The notes under the pieces are model-generated. The model had not been told where the DNA came from and did no database searches. It saw only the letters and a program-made list of their open reading frames with translations. Positions 8,436-15,337 of a stretch of DNA of 23,344 nt are shown here, piece after piece. Every line of letters starts with the position of its first letter. Positions within the stretch are counted from its first letter, which is position 1. The position numbers and the translations under genes were made by a program. Where the stretch lies: contig CAJVCM010000001.1 in NCBI GenBank assembly GCA_910595815.1, forward strand, positions 1-23,344. Reading direction: 5' to 3'. The stretch comes from Candidatus Thioglobus plumae. GTDB taxonomy: Bacteria; Pseudomonadota; Gammaproteobacteria; PS1; Pseudothioglobaceae.

Positions 8436-10337
8436 ATGGCATTACCTTCATCAATTATTAATCAAATCATCCAGCAAGAAATTTTGTTGGATGATTTATC
8501 AGATGACGATTTAGCAAGTTTTTGTCAAACTGCCAATTTGACTTATCGGTCAGGCGAGCCAATTGTAAGTGATCAGGATTATGATTTCATTTATCTGCCT
8601 GCATTAAAACAAAGACTTCCACATCACCCTTTATTACAATCTGTTGAGCCTGAAGGGAAAGGCTTTTCTGAAGAAAAAGTATTGCTGCCAGAAGTAATGC
8701 TTTCCACCGATAAGGCTTATTCATGGGAAGAAATCAATAAATGGATAGGGCGATTAGAAAAATCTGCTGTTGAGATCGATCTAGAGCTGTCTTTAATCCA
8801 AATAAAAGCCACACCTAAATTAGATGGTTTTGCCGGCTTTGATGATGGTACTAGCCTATACACGCGTGGAGATGGAAAAAAAGGCAGTGATATTACCCGT
8901 GTATTTGATCGAGGCCTGCAGGTCTATAATGATTCTGGGCGTGGACAGGGTGCAGGCGAGATTGTGGTTAAAAAAAGTTACTTTGAGATGCATTTATCAC
9001 AAAATTATGAATATCCTCGAAATTTTCAAGCCAGTTTAATTAAAGAAAAAGCACTAGATGTAAAAGCGCAACAAGCCATTTTGGATAAGGCAGCACTCTT
9101 TGTACCTTTTACGCAGCTACCTACTTGGTCAGGCGACATTGGTGAATTAAGTAATCAGTTTGAACGCATTGTAAAGAATGTGTTGTCTACCGTTGATTTT
9201 GATGTGGATGGCGTGGTATTTGAAGTGACTAATGACGACTTAAAAGTACAGATGGGTGCCAATCGTAAATTTCATCGTTGGCAAATTGCTTTTAAAGAAA
9301 ATAAAGATAAAGCGCAAGTAACTGTATTAAGCGTCACCCCTCAAGTAGGGCGCACAGGAAAGATTACACCGGTGGCAGAGTTAGAGCCAACACAATTGAG
9401 CGGCGCTAAAATTATGCGGGTAACAGGCCATCATTATGGTTTGGTCAAAGAGCAAGGGTTGGGATCGGGCAGTGTGATTGAGCTCACACGTTCTGGACTA
9501 GTGATTCCAAAAATTAATCGTGTCTTGAAATCAGCGCCTGTTGATATTCCTGAAAATTGCCCAAGTTGTGGCGAGAAGTTACAATGGGAGTCTGATTTTT
9601 TGATGTGTGTCAATCATACATCTTGCCCTGCTCAAGTGATTGGCAAGATGGAATATTTTTTCAAAATATTGGCTAATAACGATGGCTTTGGTATTGCCAC
9701 CATTGAAAAGCTTTACGAACATGGTATTCGTAAAATTTCCCAAATTTATTCATTGAATGAAAGTGATTTAAGCGTTATGGGTTTTGGTGACAAAACCAGT
9801 GCAAATTTGGTTAATCAATTAAAACGATCAACCAATGAGCAGATTGAAGATTGGCGTTTTTTAGCTGCATTTGGCGTGGGCAGATTGGGAATGGGTAATT
9901 GTGAAAATTTACTAAAATCAAATTCACTTGATGAAATATTTGAACTTGATTTGGAGCAGATATCTAACATTGATGGCTTTGCAGAGCTAACTGCGCAAAT
10001 GATTGTAAATGGGCTGGGAATGATTAGATCTGAGTTTGATTTACTCAGTCAGCATCACTTTAATTTAGAAACGACAGTTTTGCAAAAAGATCTAACAGTA
10101 TTTTCACATATTTTATTTGGAAAAAAAGTTGTTTTCACTGGCAAGATGAGCGTTGCTAGGGGGGAGATGCAAAAGCAGGCAAAATCTATTGGCATACAGA
10201 TTACCTCTAGTGTGAACTCTAAAACAGATTATTTAGTGATTGGACAAAATGTGGGCCAGAAGAAAATTGAAGATGCTAAAAAATTCGACGTTAAAGTTAT
10301 TACAGAACAACAATATCGAATTGAAATAATCAAATGA
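8436..10337 (+). CDS. ligA: Divergent NAD+-dependent DNA ligase
   Basis: The order of domains is that of bacterial LigA: NMN-binding Ia (about 15-100), adenylation domain with nucleophile K128 (TPKLDG), TRGDGKKGSDIT at 143-154 and R281/K287 in HRWQIAFK, OB fold (QVGRTGKITPVAELEP, 303-318), a four-cysteine zinc site (C375, C378, C391, C397), helix-hairpin-helix region (about 410-530) and C-terminal BRCT (about 560-633). Several usually invariant positions differ. The glutamate two residues before the nucleophile is T126. The NPRNAAAGSLRQLDP block is reduced to YPRNFQASLIKEKALD. The Tyr-His pair of Ia cannot be found, although DxxYD (46-50) is kept. The protein has 633 residues against about 671 in E. 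coli. It starts 8 nt after bamC. It may be the only replicative ligase or an extra paralogue; the window cannot tell. Confidence 0.85.
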   Translation: MALPSSIINQIIQQEILLDDLSDDDLASFCQTANLTYRSGEPIVSDQDYDFIYLPALKQRLPHHPLLQSVEPEGKGFSEEKVLLPEVMLSTDKAYSWEEINKWIGRLEKSAVEIDLELSLIQIKATPKLDGFAGFDDGTSLYTRGDGKKGSDITRVFDRGLQVYNDSGRGQGAGEIVVKKSYFEMHLSQNYEYPRNFQASLIKEKALDVKAQQAILDKAALFVPFTQLPTWSGDIGELSNQFERIVKNVLSTVDFDVDGVVFEVTNDDLKVQMGANRKFHRWQIAFKENKDKAQVTVLSVTPQVGRTGKITPVAELEPTQLSGAKIMRVTGHHYGLVKEQGLGSGSVIELTRSGLVIPKINRVLKSAPVDIPENCPSCGEKLQWESDFLMCVNHTSCPAQVIGKMEYFFKILANNDGFGIATIEKLYEHGIRKISQIYSLNESDLSVMGFGDKTSANLVNQLKRSTNEQIEDWRFLAAFGVGRLGMGNCENLLKSNSLDEIFELDLEQISNIDGFAELTAQMIVNGLGMIRSEFDLLSQHHFNLETTVLQKDLTVFSHILFGKKVVFTGKMSVARGEMQKQAKSIGIQITSSVNSKTDYLVIGQNVGQKKIEDAKKFDVKVITEQQYRIEIIK

Positions 10338-10391
10338 AAAGATTAAAGCAAGAAGCAACGAAATGATTTATATACATACATTATATTAATC

Positions 10392-10397
10392 TATAAT
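10392..10397 (+). promoter_or_regulatory. Candidate -10 element upstream of glnK-amtB
   Basis: A perfect TATAAT lies in the 117-bp gap between ligA and glnK, with no recognisable -35 at 17 nt. Initiation about 7 nt downstream would put the hairpin at 10406-10428 at the very 5' end of the transcript. No sigma-54 type site is seen in the gap. Confidence 0.3.
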
Positions 10398-10405
10398 CGT
10401 CTGTT

Positions 10406-10428
10406 AACGTTCAATTAGAACGTTTTTT
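10406..10428 (+). terminator. Intrinsic terminator-like hairpin between ligA and glnK
   Basis: AACGTTC (10406-10412) pairs perfectly with GAACGTT (10418-10424) around a five-base loop, AATTA. Six T residues run from 10423 to 10428. It is about 70 nt after the ligA stop, so it may end the dapA-bamC-ligA transcript. If glnK transcription starts at the TATAAT just upstream, it would instead be a leader hairpin. Confidence 0.6.
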
Positions 10429-10454
10429 AATATATATATAATAAGGGGGAACAA

Positions 10455-10802
10455 ATGAAAATGTTAACAGCAATTATTAAGCCTTTTAAGCTTGATGATG
10501 TAAGAGATGCTCTTTCTGAGATTGGTGTTTCAGGAATGACAGCAACAGAGGTAAAAGGCTTTGGTCGTCAAAAAGGCCATACAGAACTTTATCGTGGCGC
10601 AGAGTACACGATTGATTTTTTACCTAAAGTAAAATTAGAAATCGCTCTTGCAGCAGACCAAGTAGAAGCTGCAATCAGTGCAATCAGTGGTGCTGCTAAG
10701 TCTGATGACGAAGGTAAGATCGGTGATGGCAAGATTTTTGTTACAAATTTAGAAGAGGTGGTCCGTATTCGTACGGGTGAAACTGGCTCTGTAGCGTTAT
10801 AA
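10455..10802 (+). CDS. glnK: P-II protein GlnK, amtB-linked
   Basis: This is a second P-II signal protein, 115 residues, with the T-loop tyrosine Y51 (YRGAEYTIDFLPK) and the C-terminal GDGKIFV...RIRTGE signature. It carries a three-residue extension relative to the first copy just before GKIGDGKIF (AAKSDDEGKIGDG), in the B-loop region. A strong Shine-Dalgarno (AAGGGGG, 10443-10449) fixes the ATG at 10455. amtB starts 10 nt after its stop, and the amtB Shine-Dalgarno overlaps the end of glnK, so the two are coupled. From family knowledge, the GlnK encoded with AmtB plugs the transporter's cytoplasmic pores when nitrogen is plentiful and is released on uridylylation. Confidence 0.96.
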   Translation: MKMLTAIIKPFKLDDVRDALSEIGVSGMTATEVKGFGRQKGHTELYRGAEYTIDFLPKVKLEIALAADQVEAAISAISGAAKSDDEGKIGDGKIFVTNLEEVVRIRTGETGSVAL

Positions 10803-10812
10803 GGAGGAATGT

Positions 10813-12030
10813 ATGGAAAATACAATTTTAGAAATGCAATATGCAATAGACACTTTTTATTTTTTAATGATGGGTGCGTTGGTAATGTGGATGGCGGCAG
10901 GCTTCTCAATGTTGGAAGCTGGCTTAGTAAGAAGTAAGAATACAGCGGAGATTCTAACTAAGAATATCGGCTTGTTTGCAATTTCTTGTACGATGTACAT
11001 GGTTTATGGTTACGATGTAATGTATGGCGGTGGCGTTATGCTAGAGGGAATTGAAGTGATTGCGAAAGATGCTACTTATGCAGCACCTTCTGACTTCTTC
11101 TTCCAAGTAGTGTTCGTAGCAACAGCTATGTCAATCGTTTCTGGTGCAGTAGCTGAGCGTATGAAGTTATTTGCTTTCTTCGCCTTTGCGATTGTATTTA
11201 CGGGAATTATTTACCCAATGGAAGGCTCATGGACATGGAATGGCGCATCAGTGTTTGGCATGTATACCCTAGGCGACTTAGGTTTTGCTGACTTTGCTGG
11301 TTCAGGTATTGTACATATGGCCGGTGCAGCAGCAGCGTTAGCTGGTGTAATAGTGTTAGGTGCTCGTAAGGGTAAATACAATAAGGACGGCTCATCAAAT
11401 GCGATTCCAGGTGCAAACATGCCTTTAGCAACGCTAGGTACATTCATTCTATGGATGGGTTGGTTTGGTTTTAATGGTGGTTCAGTATTAGCAATGGCAA
11501 GTAAAGAAAGTGCCAATGCAGTAGCAATGGTATTCTTGAATACTAATGCAGCAGCAGCTGGTGGTGTGATTGCAGCATTAATCCTAGTTAAACTACTATG
11601 GGGTAAGGCTGATCTTACGATGGCACTTAATGGTGCATTAGCAGGTCTAGTTGCAATTACAGCAGGTCCAGATACACCAACGGCTTTAGAGGCGACTCTA
11701 ATCGGTGCTGTTGGTGGTATTCTAGTGGTGTTCTCAATCAATATGTTAGATAAGACATTTAAGATTGATGATCCAGTAGGTGCAATCTCTGTGCACGGTG
11801 TGGTTGGCTTATGGGGCTTATTAGCAGTGCCATTAACAAACTCAGGTGTATCGTTCAGTGGTCAGTTAGCTGGTGCAGGTACGATCTTTGTTTGGGTGTT
11901 TGGCACTTCAATGGTGTTATGGTTAGTTCTAAAAGCAATCATGGGTATCCGAGTTACTGATGCAGAAGAAGCAGAAGGCGTGGATATTACAGAGTGTGGT
12001 TTAGAAGCATACCCTGAATTCACAAAATAA
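10813..12030 (+). CDS. amtB: Ammonium transporter AmtB
   Basis: AmtB is a trimeric inner-membrane channel for ammonium uptake. The twin pore histidines are present as H168 (FAGSGIVHMAGA) and H328 (AISVHGVVGLWG), together with D160 of the binding region and W140 in EGSWTWNG. The protein has 405 residues and about eleven membrane segments, and starts close to the first one (FYFLMMGALVMWMAAG) with no cleavable signal peptide, unlike E. coli AmtB. The C-terminal tail keeps the family pattern GIRVTDAEEAEGVD...AY that contacts GlnK. The start is set by AAGGAGG (10801-10807), the best ribosome binding site in the window. A clear terminator follows at 12060-12086. Confidence 0.98.
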   Translation: MENTILEMQYAIDTFYFLMMGALVMWMAAGFSMLEAGLVRSKNTAEILTKNIGLFAISCTMYMVYGYDVMYGGGVMLEGIEVIAKDATYAAPSDFFFQVVFVATAMSIVSGAVAERMKLFAFFAFAIVFTGIIYPMEGSWTWNGASVFGMYTLGDLGFADFAGSGIVHMAGAAAALAGVIVLGARKGKYNKDGSSNAIPGANMPLATLGTFILWMGWFGFNGGSVLAMASKESANAVAMVFLNTNAAAAGGVIAALILVKLLWGKADLTMALNGALAGLVAITAGPDTPTALEATLIGAVGGILVVFSINMLDKTFKIDDPVGAISVHGVVGLWGLLAVPLTNSGVSFSGQLAGAGTIFVWVFGTSMVLWLVLKAIMGIRVTDAEEAEGVDITECGLEAYPEFTK

Positions 12031-12059
12031 CCCTCTAAGAAAACTAAACTTAGTTTTAA

Positions 12060-12086
12060 AGCCTCGCGTAAGCGGGGCTTTTTTTT
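12060..12086 (+). terminator. Rho-independent terminator after amtB
   Basis: AGCCTCGC (12060-12067) pairs with GCGGGGCT (12072-12079) over eight base pairs including one T-G wobble, closing a GTAA tetraloop. A run of eight T residues follows (12079-12086). It lies 30 nt after the amtB stop and separates amtB from the NasT-like gene. Confidence 0.92.
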
Positions 12087-12114
12087 GTTCTAAATCCAGG
12101 GTAAAATTAACCAA

Positions 12115-12699
12115 ATGAATATAGCATTGAAAATTATTTTAGTAGACAAAAATACTGGCCGTTCAGCCATGTTACGTCGTGCTTTACAAGACAAAGGCCA
12201 TGAAGTGATTTGTCGTTTAGATGATAGTGCGAAGTTGCAAGACAGTAATGAAATGACACACGCAGATGTAGTGATTGTGAATGCTGATATTCCTGACGAA
12301 GAAGTGTTTTCAAATCTAACTGACATTAACAGAACTAAACCAAAACCAATTGTTATGTTTACTGAAGAGTCTAACTCTGAGATGGCAAGTTCAGCGATTA
12401 AGTCAGGCGTTAACGCTTATATTGTTGATGGCCTTGAAGAAAACAGAGTGCAGCCCATTATCGATGTGGCGATGGCGCGTTTTCGTGAGTTCCAAGCTCT
12501 TAAAGATGAATTGGATGCAACACGCAATCAACTCTCAGAGCGTAAAGCAGTAGAGAAAGCAAAAGGCTTGTTAATGAAACGTAAAAATGTTAGCGAAGAT
12601 GAAGCTTATCAATCATTGAGAAAGATGGCTATGGATAAAAACAAGCGTATTGTTGATGTTGCAGAAAGTGTGATTAATGCTTTTGAATTACTAGATTAA
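12115..12699 (+). CDS. nasT: NasT-like ANTAR-domain response regulator (RNA-binding antiterminator)
   Basis: The protein has a CheY-like receiver (about 5-120), a short helical linker and a C-terminal ANTAR domain (about 125-190, with RKAVEKAKGLLMKRKNVSEDEAY). ANTAR proteins bind paired hairpins in nascent mRNA and prevent termination. The block PIVMFTEE...AIKSGVNAYIVDGL...RVQPIIDVAMARF is characteristic of NasT. The phosphoacceptor site is changed: in VVIVNADIP the residue four before the proline, where receivers have Asp, is N56; only D11 is left of the N-terminal acidic pair. The receiver therefore probably cannot be phosphorylated in the usual way. It follows glnK-amtB beyond a terminator; no NasS sensor or nitrate genes are in the window. 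TAAAAT lies 7 nt before the ATG, and there is no Shine-Dalgarno. Its true RNA target is unknown. Confidence 0.85.
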   Translation: MNIALKIILVDKNTGRSAMLRRALQDKGHEVICRLDDSAKLQDSNEMTHADVVIVNADIPDEEVFSNLTDINRTKPKPIVMFTEESNSEMASSAIKSGVNAYIVDGLEENRVQPIIDVAMARFREFQALKDELDATRNQLSERKAVEKAKGLLMKRKNVSEDEAYQSLRKMAMDKNKRIVDVAESVINAFELLD

Positions 12700-12700
12700 T

Positions 12701-13597
12701 TTAGTCTTTATCCAGCTTGTTAAATTCATCGTCGATTTTATCCATTTCGGCATCTAACGCTTCATCATCCCAATCTTCATCGTCTGATTCATCATTATGA
12801 TCAGCGTCATTTTTTTGTGAGTCCTTTGAAGGCTTAGTTGGGTCGTTATCATTTATAGGCTCAGTTGGACTTTTCCTTTTAAACATCGGCGCAAAAATTA
12901 AGCCTGCTTCAAATAATAACCACATCGGAATAGCAATCAATACCTGGGAAATGATATCGGGTGGTGTGAGCAACATGCCTAATACAAAAGCACCGATAAT
13001 GACATACGGTCGGTTATTCTTCAGCTTTTCAACTGTTGTAATGTTAAACATAATTAACAAAATAGTAGCAATAGGAACTTCAAAAGCCACGCCAAAGGCA
13101 AAAGAAACCTTAAGCACAAAATCTAAATAGTATTGAATATCAGGTGTGAAGTCGACAATACTTGGGCCAACACTGGACAAGAATCCAAATATAACAGGGA
13201 AAACCACGTAAAACGAAAACAAGATGCCTGCATAGAACAAAATAGTGGATGACACTATTAAAGGAACAATCATTTGTTTTTCATGCTTGTATAAGGCGGG
13301 CGCAATAAAAGACCAGATTTGAAACAATAAGTACGGCATTGCTAGATAGACTGCAAAGATCAGTGCCATTTTTAGCGGTGTTAAGAATGGCGAAATAACA
13401 CCAATAGCAATAATGTTAGTGTCAGCTGGTAATACGTTGATTATAGGCGCTGCAATAAATCCATATACTTCGTTGGCAAATGGAAAAATACCAATAAATA
13501 TCAATAGGATAGCAATGACTGAGTGTAGAAGTTTATCGCGTAGTTCAACCAGGTGCTGAACAAAAGTCATCTCTTCTTTTTTACGCTCTGAAGTCAT
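12701..13597 (-). CDS. tatC: Twin-arginine translocase subunit TatC
   Basis: TatC is the six-helix inner-membrane receptor that binds twin-arginine signal peptides and assembles with TatB, then recruits TatA. The amphipathic N-terminus (MTFVQHLVELRDKLL), the conserved FIAPALYKHEK loop (97-107), FGVAFEVP (168-175) and TPPDIISQ (211-218) are all seen. The membrane core ends near residue 240. A further tail of about 58 residues is very hydrophilic and acidic, with a D/E-rich stretch (NDESDDEDWDDEALDAEMD); it is longer than the tail of E. coli TatC (about 258 residues in all). The ATG overlaps the tatB stop by 4 nt. The stop is 1 nt from that of the convergent NasT-like gene. Confidence 0.97.
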   Translation of the reverse strand: MTSERKKEEMTFVQHLVELRDKLLHSVIAILLIFIGIFPFANEVYGFIAAPIINVLPADTNIIAIGVISPFLTPLKMALIFAVYLAMPYLLFQIWSFIAPALYKHEKQMIVPLIVSSTILFYAGILFSFYVVFPVIFGFLSSVGPSIVDFTPDIQYYLDFVLKVSFAFGVAFEVPIATILLIMFNITTVEKLKNNRPYVIIGAFVLGMLLTPPDIISQVLIAIPMWLLFEAGLIFAPMFKRKSPTEPINDNDPTKPSKDSQKNDADHNDESDDEDWDDEALDAEMDKIDDEFNKLDKD

Positions 13598-13881
13598 GAT
13601 TTTTTGTTATTGGCGTCGTTCTTAATTTGATTAAGCTCTTCTTTAGTCTCTTTCAAAATTTCAATGATGCTTGAATCTTTATCTTCTAGACTTAAGTGTT
13701 CTTTGAGTTTATCTGCTTCGATTTCATCGCCAATGTCTTCTTGAACTTTAGCAATGAATTTTTTGACTTTCCCAACGTATTGGCCAGCTTTTCGAGCGAT
13801 AGCCGGCATTCTTTCGGGGCCGACCACAATCAAGGTGATGACACCAATTAAGGCGAATTCCCAAAAGCCAATATCAAACAT
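13594..13881 (-). CDS. tatB: Sec-independent translocase protein TatB
   Basis: TatB is a single-span membrane protein that forms the signal-peptide receptor with TatC. The 95-residue protein has one N-terminal transmembrane helix (FWEFALIGVITLIVV), the hinge signature GPERMP (21-26), then an amphipathic helix (ARKAGQYVGKVKKF) and a charged, helical C-terminal tail. The GPxxxP hinge followed by Ile-Ala-Arg separates it from TatA. It lies 3 nt after tatA and overlaps tatC by 4 nt. Confidence 0.93.
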   Translation of the reverse strand: MFDIGFWEFALIGVITLIVVGPERMPAIARKAGQYVGKVKKFIAKVQEDIGDEIEADKLKEHLSLEDKDSSIIEILKETKEELNQIKNDANNKKS

Positions 13882-13884
13882 GGT

Positions 13885-14100
13885 TTATTTTTCTTTCTTG
13901 CTTTTTTCTTTGACAACTTTGGCTTCAATGATGTCATCTTTATTGTCGATTTTTTTGTCTTCTGAGCCTTCTTTCATCGACTTTTTAAAGCCTTTAATGG
14001 CGCCACCAAGGTCGCCACCAATATTTTTTAAGCGCTTGCCACCAAAAAGTAGCAATACGATGACTAAGATAATAATCAGTTCAAATGGTCCTGGCATCAT
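13885..14100 (-). CDS. tatA: Sec-independent translocase protein TatA
   Basis: TatA oligomerises to form the protein-conducting assembly of the Tat system. The 71-residue protein has the typical short periplasmic start (GPFELI), one transmembrane helix (IIILVIVLLLFG), the FGGKRLKNIGGDLGGAIKGF amphipathic region, and a charged lysine/aspartate-rich tail. Two ATGs lie in tandem; I take the first, at 14100, preceded by AGGAG on the minus strand, though starting one codon later is equally possible. It is 8 nt after hisE, so tatABC are probably transcribed with hisI-hisE, an arrangement common in Proteobacteria. Confidence 0.94.
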   Translation of the reverse strand: MMPGPFELIIILVIVLLLFGGKRLKNIGGDLGGAIKGFKKSMKEGSEDKKIDNKDDIIEAKVVKEKSKKEK

Positions 14101-14108
14101 GTTTTCTC

Positions 14109-14432
14109 CTATTGTTTAGTTTTTCTATTGGCTTTTTCTTCCAAACCGGATAAGCCAAATCGTGATGATAATTCATCTAGTATTTTATCGATTTCTATGT
14201 CTTTGTGTCGTAGTAATACAAGCGTGTGAAACCACAGGTCTGCTACTTCATAGATGATTTTATTTTGATCATCGTCTTTGGCAGCTATAATCACCTCGGC
14301 AGACTCTTCGCCAATCTTTTTTAAGATTTCATCTAAACCTTTGACATACAAAGAAGACACATAAGATTCATCCGCATTGGCGGTTTTTCTATCTTCGAGT
14401 ATTTTTTCTAATTTGTTTAATATATCATCCAT
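14109..14432 (-). CDS. hisE: Phosphoribosyl-ATP pyrophosphatase
   Basis: HisE hydrolyses phosphoribosyl-ATP to phosphoribosyl-AMP and pyrophosphate, the second step of histidine synthesis. The 107-residue protein is an all-helical MazG-like domain, with the metal-binding motifs KIGEESAEVIIAA (42-54) and YEVADLWFHTLVLL (62-75). It is encoded separately from HisI rather than as the HisIE fusion of enterobacteria, and its ATG overlaps the end of hisI by 8 nt. The lysine-rich C-terminal tail is short. Confidence 0.96.
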   Translation of the reverse strand: MDDILNKLEKILEDRKTANADESYVSSLYVKGLDEILKKIGEESAEVIIAAKDDDQNKIIYEVADLWFHTLVLLRHKDIEIDKILDELSSRFGLSGLEEKANRKTKQ

Positions 14433-14805
14433 AAATATCTTTTGGGTCTTTTAATACATCCGCAACACTCTGCCAATTATTATTGTCTAGTATTTGAAAA
14501 AAACAAGACTTTCTGCCAGTGTGACAAGCAATGCCGCCGACTTGTTCAACCTTAAGCAGGATAACATCATTATCACAATCTGTATAGATTTCTTTAATTA
14601 ATTGTGTATGCCCCGACTCTTCACCTTTAAACCAAAGTTTTTTTCTAGAGCGAGAATAATAAACCGCTTGTTGTTTCTCAATCGTGAGTGCTAAGGATTC
14701 TTTATTCATCCATGCAAACATCAGAATTTCCCCCGTTTCAAAATCTTGGGCAATGGCAGGAATTAATCCATCTTTATCAAATTGTATTTGTTCTAATGCG
14801 CTCAC
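14425..14805 (-). CDS. hisI: Phosphoribosyl-AMP cyclohydrolase
   Basis: HisI opens the adenine ring of phosphoribosyl-AMP, step three of histidine synthesis. The zinc and magnesium ligands are visible in the signature TDCDNDVILLKVEQVGG (75-91) followed by IACHTGRKSCFF (92-103): C77, C94 and C101 for zinc, and D76, D78 and D80 for magnesium. The start is a GTG at 14805, which gives the usual N-terminus (LEQIQFDKDGLIPAIAQD); no ATG lies upstream in frame at a sensible place and the Shine-Dalgarno is weak. The 126-residue length is typical for stand-alone HisI. It is the first gene of the hisI-hisE-tatABC run and diverges from the nuclease gene across 55 bp. Confidence 0.96.
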   Translation of the reverse strand: MSALEQIQFDKDGLIPAIAQDFETGEILMFAWMNKESLALTIEKQQAVYYSRSRKKLWFKGEESGHTQLIKEIYTDCDNDVILLKVEQVGGIACHTGRKSCFFQILDNNNWQSVADVLKDPKDIYG

Positions 14806-14860
14806 GTGTTACAACAGTCTTTTGCTAAAATGATTGATTTTACCGCTAGTATTTGCTTAC

Positions 14861-15337
14861 ATGAAATTATTTACTTTATGCCTATTGCTCTCTATTAATG
14901 CTTTGGCTAATATCGGCAGTTTCACATTAGACAGTGAAAAAACTTTATATATTGTCGATGGTGACAGCATTAGTATGCAAATGCGCATTGCTGGTATTGA
15001 CACCCCTGAAATTAATCAAAAATGTCGGAAAACAAAATTCAAAACCATTGATTGTGGTCGCCTGGCTAAGGATTATTTAAAGCAAGTCTTAAAAAATTTA
15101 CCCGATAAACTGTTAATTGAACCTATTGGTATTGATCATTACAATCGTATTTTGGTCAAAGTATACAAAGATAATATCGATATTGGCAAGCTCATGGTGG
15201 AGGCAGGTATGGCTTATTCTTATAAAGACAACTACCGACAAGAAGAAGATTTAGCCAAAGCAGAGAAACTTGGTTTTTGGGGTTTTTACACCCCGCCAAT
15301 TCAGCCCTATAAATGGCGAAAACTAAATCGCCGTTAA
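14861..15337 (+). CDS. Exported thermonuclease (SNase)-like endonuclease
   Basis: The protein has an N-terminal signal peptide (MKLFTLCLLLSINALA, probable cleavage after residue 16) and a staphylococcal-nuclease fold. The catalytic residues of that family can be placed: IVDGD (31-35) with the calcium-binding aspartate, R42 and D47/E50 in RIAGIDTPE, and R96 in HYNRILVKVY. Two cysteines (C55, C65) flank an insertion typical of the exported proteobacterial versions and may form a disulfide. I choose the ATG at 14861 because it begins the signal peptide; an in-frame TTG at 14834 would add nine residues before it. The gene is alone on its strand. Its stop abuts the gor stop with no base between. 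Role, whether periplasmic DNA degradation or nutrient salvage, is not shown by context. Confidence 0.88.
   Translation: MKLFTLCLLLSINALANIGSFTLDSEKTLYIVDGDSISMQMRIAGIDTPEINQKCRKTKFKTIDCGRLAKDYLKQVLKNLPDKLLIEPIGIDHYNRILVKVYKDNIDIGKLMVEAGMAYSYKDNYRQEEDLAKAEKLGFWGFYTPPIQPYKWRKLNRR

Noticed and set aside
11207..11741. Long minus-strand open frames opposite amtB, and similar ones opposite ccmF, glnK and prfB
   Set aside because: They lie wholly inside well-identified genes, have biased shadow composition and no family signature.
10338..12090. ANTAR target hairpins around glnK-amtB
   Set aside because: The ANTAR motif needs two adjacent hairpins with six-base loops. The hairpins here have a five-base loop (AATTA) and a four-base loop (GTAA) and are not paired, so I do not call a target site.
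14834..14860. TTG start for the nuclease
   Set aside because: The ATG at 14861 begins a clean signal peptide; the extra residues would disturb it.
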